In this document: piece after piece, positions 5,833 through 5,916 of the stretch
How positions within the stretch are numbered: position 1 is the first letter of the stretch
How the letters are laid out: every line of letters begins with the position of its first letter
Source: Kiritimatiellia bacterium
Lineage (GTDB): Bacteria; Verrucomicrobiota; Kiritimatiellia; RFP12; UBA1067
Assembly (NCBI GenBank): GCA_017430155.1
Contig: JAFRNO010000404.1
Span: 1-5,916 of the forward strand
Direction of reading: 5' to 3'
DNA length: 5,916 nt
Program-made: the position numbers and the translations under genes
The notes under the pieces: model-generated
Told to the model about the DNA's origin: nothing
The model's database searches: none
Seen by the model: the letters and a program-made list of their open reading frames with translations, nothing else

Positions 5833-5916
5833 ATGAACATTGCGCGAAATGTCTATTTGGTCGCAGTTGCCTCCGCTTTTACCGTTCTGGCGGGGCCGTT
5901 CGGCTTCTGCAATTCC
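5833..5916 (+). CDS. N-terminus of a predicted exported protein (3' truncated)
   Basis: Twenty-eight codons are visible before the window ends, too short to identify the family. The translation begins MNIARNVYLVAVASAFTVLA and continues GPFGFCNS: a short N-region with one arginine (R5) and a hydrophobic core of about 14 residues, as in a Sec signal peptide. The cysteine at residue 26 is preceded by GF, which does not fit a lipobox, so a lipoprotein is unlikely. The call rests on the ATG lying seven bases after a perfect extended -10 and on the signal-peptide character. It follows the AraC-family gene in the same direction and could be its target. Confidence 0.6.
   Translation, partial: MNIARNVYLVAVASAFTVLAGPFGFCNS

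Overview
The window carries five protein-coding genes, all on the + strand: the 3' end of feoB, a complete RND efflux permease, a complete stand-alone AAA+ ATPase, a complete AraC-family regulator and the first 28 codons of an exported protein. I see no tRNA, rRNA, CRISPR array or insertion sequence. High GC in most genes (about 68-70% in the RND lines I counted), strong G/C preference at third codon positions, a FeoB iron transporter and a Gram-negative type (HAE1) RND pump point to a GC-rich diderm. A start-proximal promoter style and a FEVGG-type ATPase are reminiscent of uncultured PVC-superphylum (Kiritimatiellae-like) or other anaerobic gut bacteria. That placement is a tentative inference, not something the sequence proves.

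Layout. Bases 1-277 are the FeoB C-terminus. Its stop codon lies inside a GC-rich hairpin with a seven-T tract that looks like an intrinsic terminator. The last T of that tract starts an extended -10 box, and the RND gene (314-3427) begins nine bases after that box with no ribosome binding site. Bases 3428-3604 are AT-rich (63 G/C of 177, about 36%). They hold the best sigma70-type promoter of the window (TTGACG, 17 bp, TATAAT with upstream TG) and a leader of about 90 nt with nested inverted repeats. The AAA+ ATPase (3608-4819) follows, with a normal GAGG ribosome binding site and clearly lower GC (about 54% in four sampled lines). A short gap leads to the AraC-family regulator (best start 4867, end 5778). 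Next come a 7-bp inverted repeat, another extended -10 seven bases before an ATG, and the signal-peptide-like start of a gene that runs off the window.

How the parts relate. Three of the four visible gene starts (RND, AraC, last gene) share one plan: an extended -10 (TGnTAnnnT) 7-9 bases before the ATG and no Shine-Dalgarno, which predicts leaderless mRNAs. The ATPase is the exception, with a long leader and a Shine-Dalgarno, and it differs in base composition too, so it looks like an acquired single-gene module between native genes. The RND pump has no membrane-fusion or outer-membrane partner beside it and has lost the phenylalanines that line the distal drug pocket of AcrB. The AraC-family protein may control the exported protein next to it. 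I found no evidence for a wholly new multi-gene system. The most noteworthy items are the repeated leaderless promoter plan, the orphan divergent pump and the structured leader of the ATPase gene.
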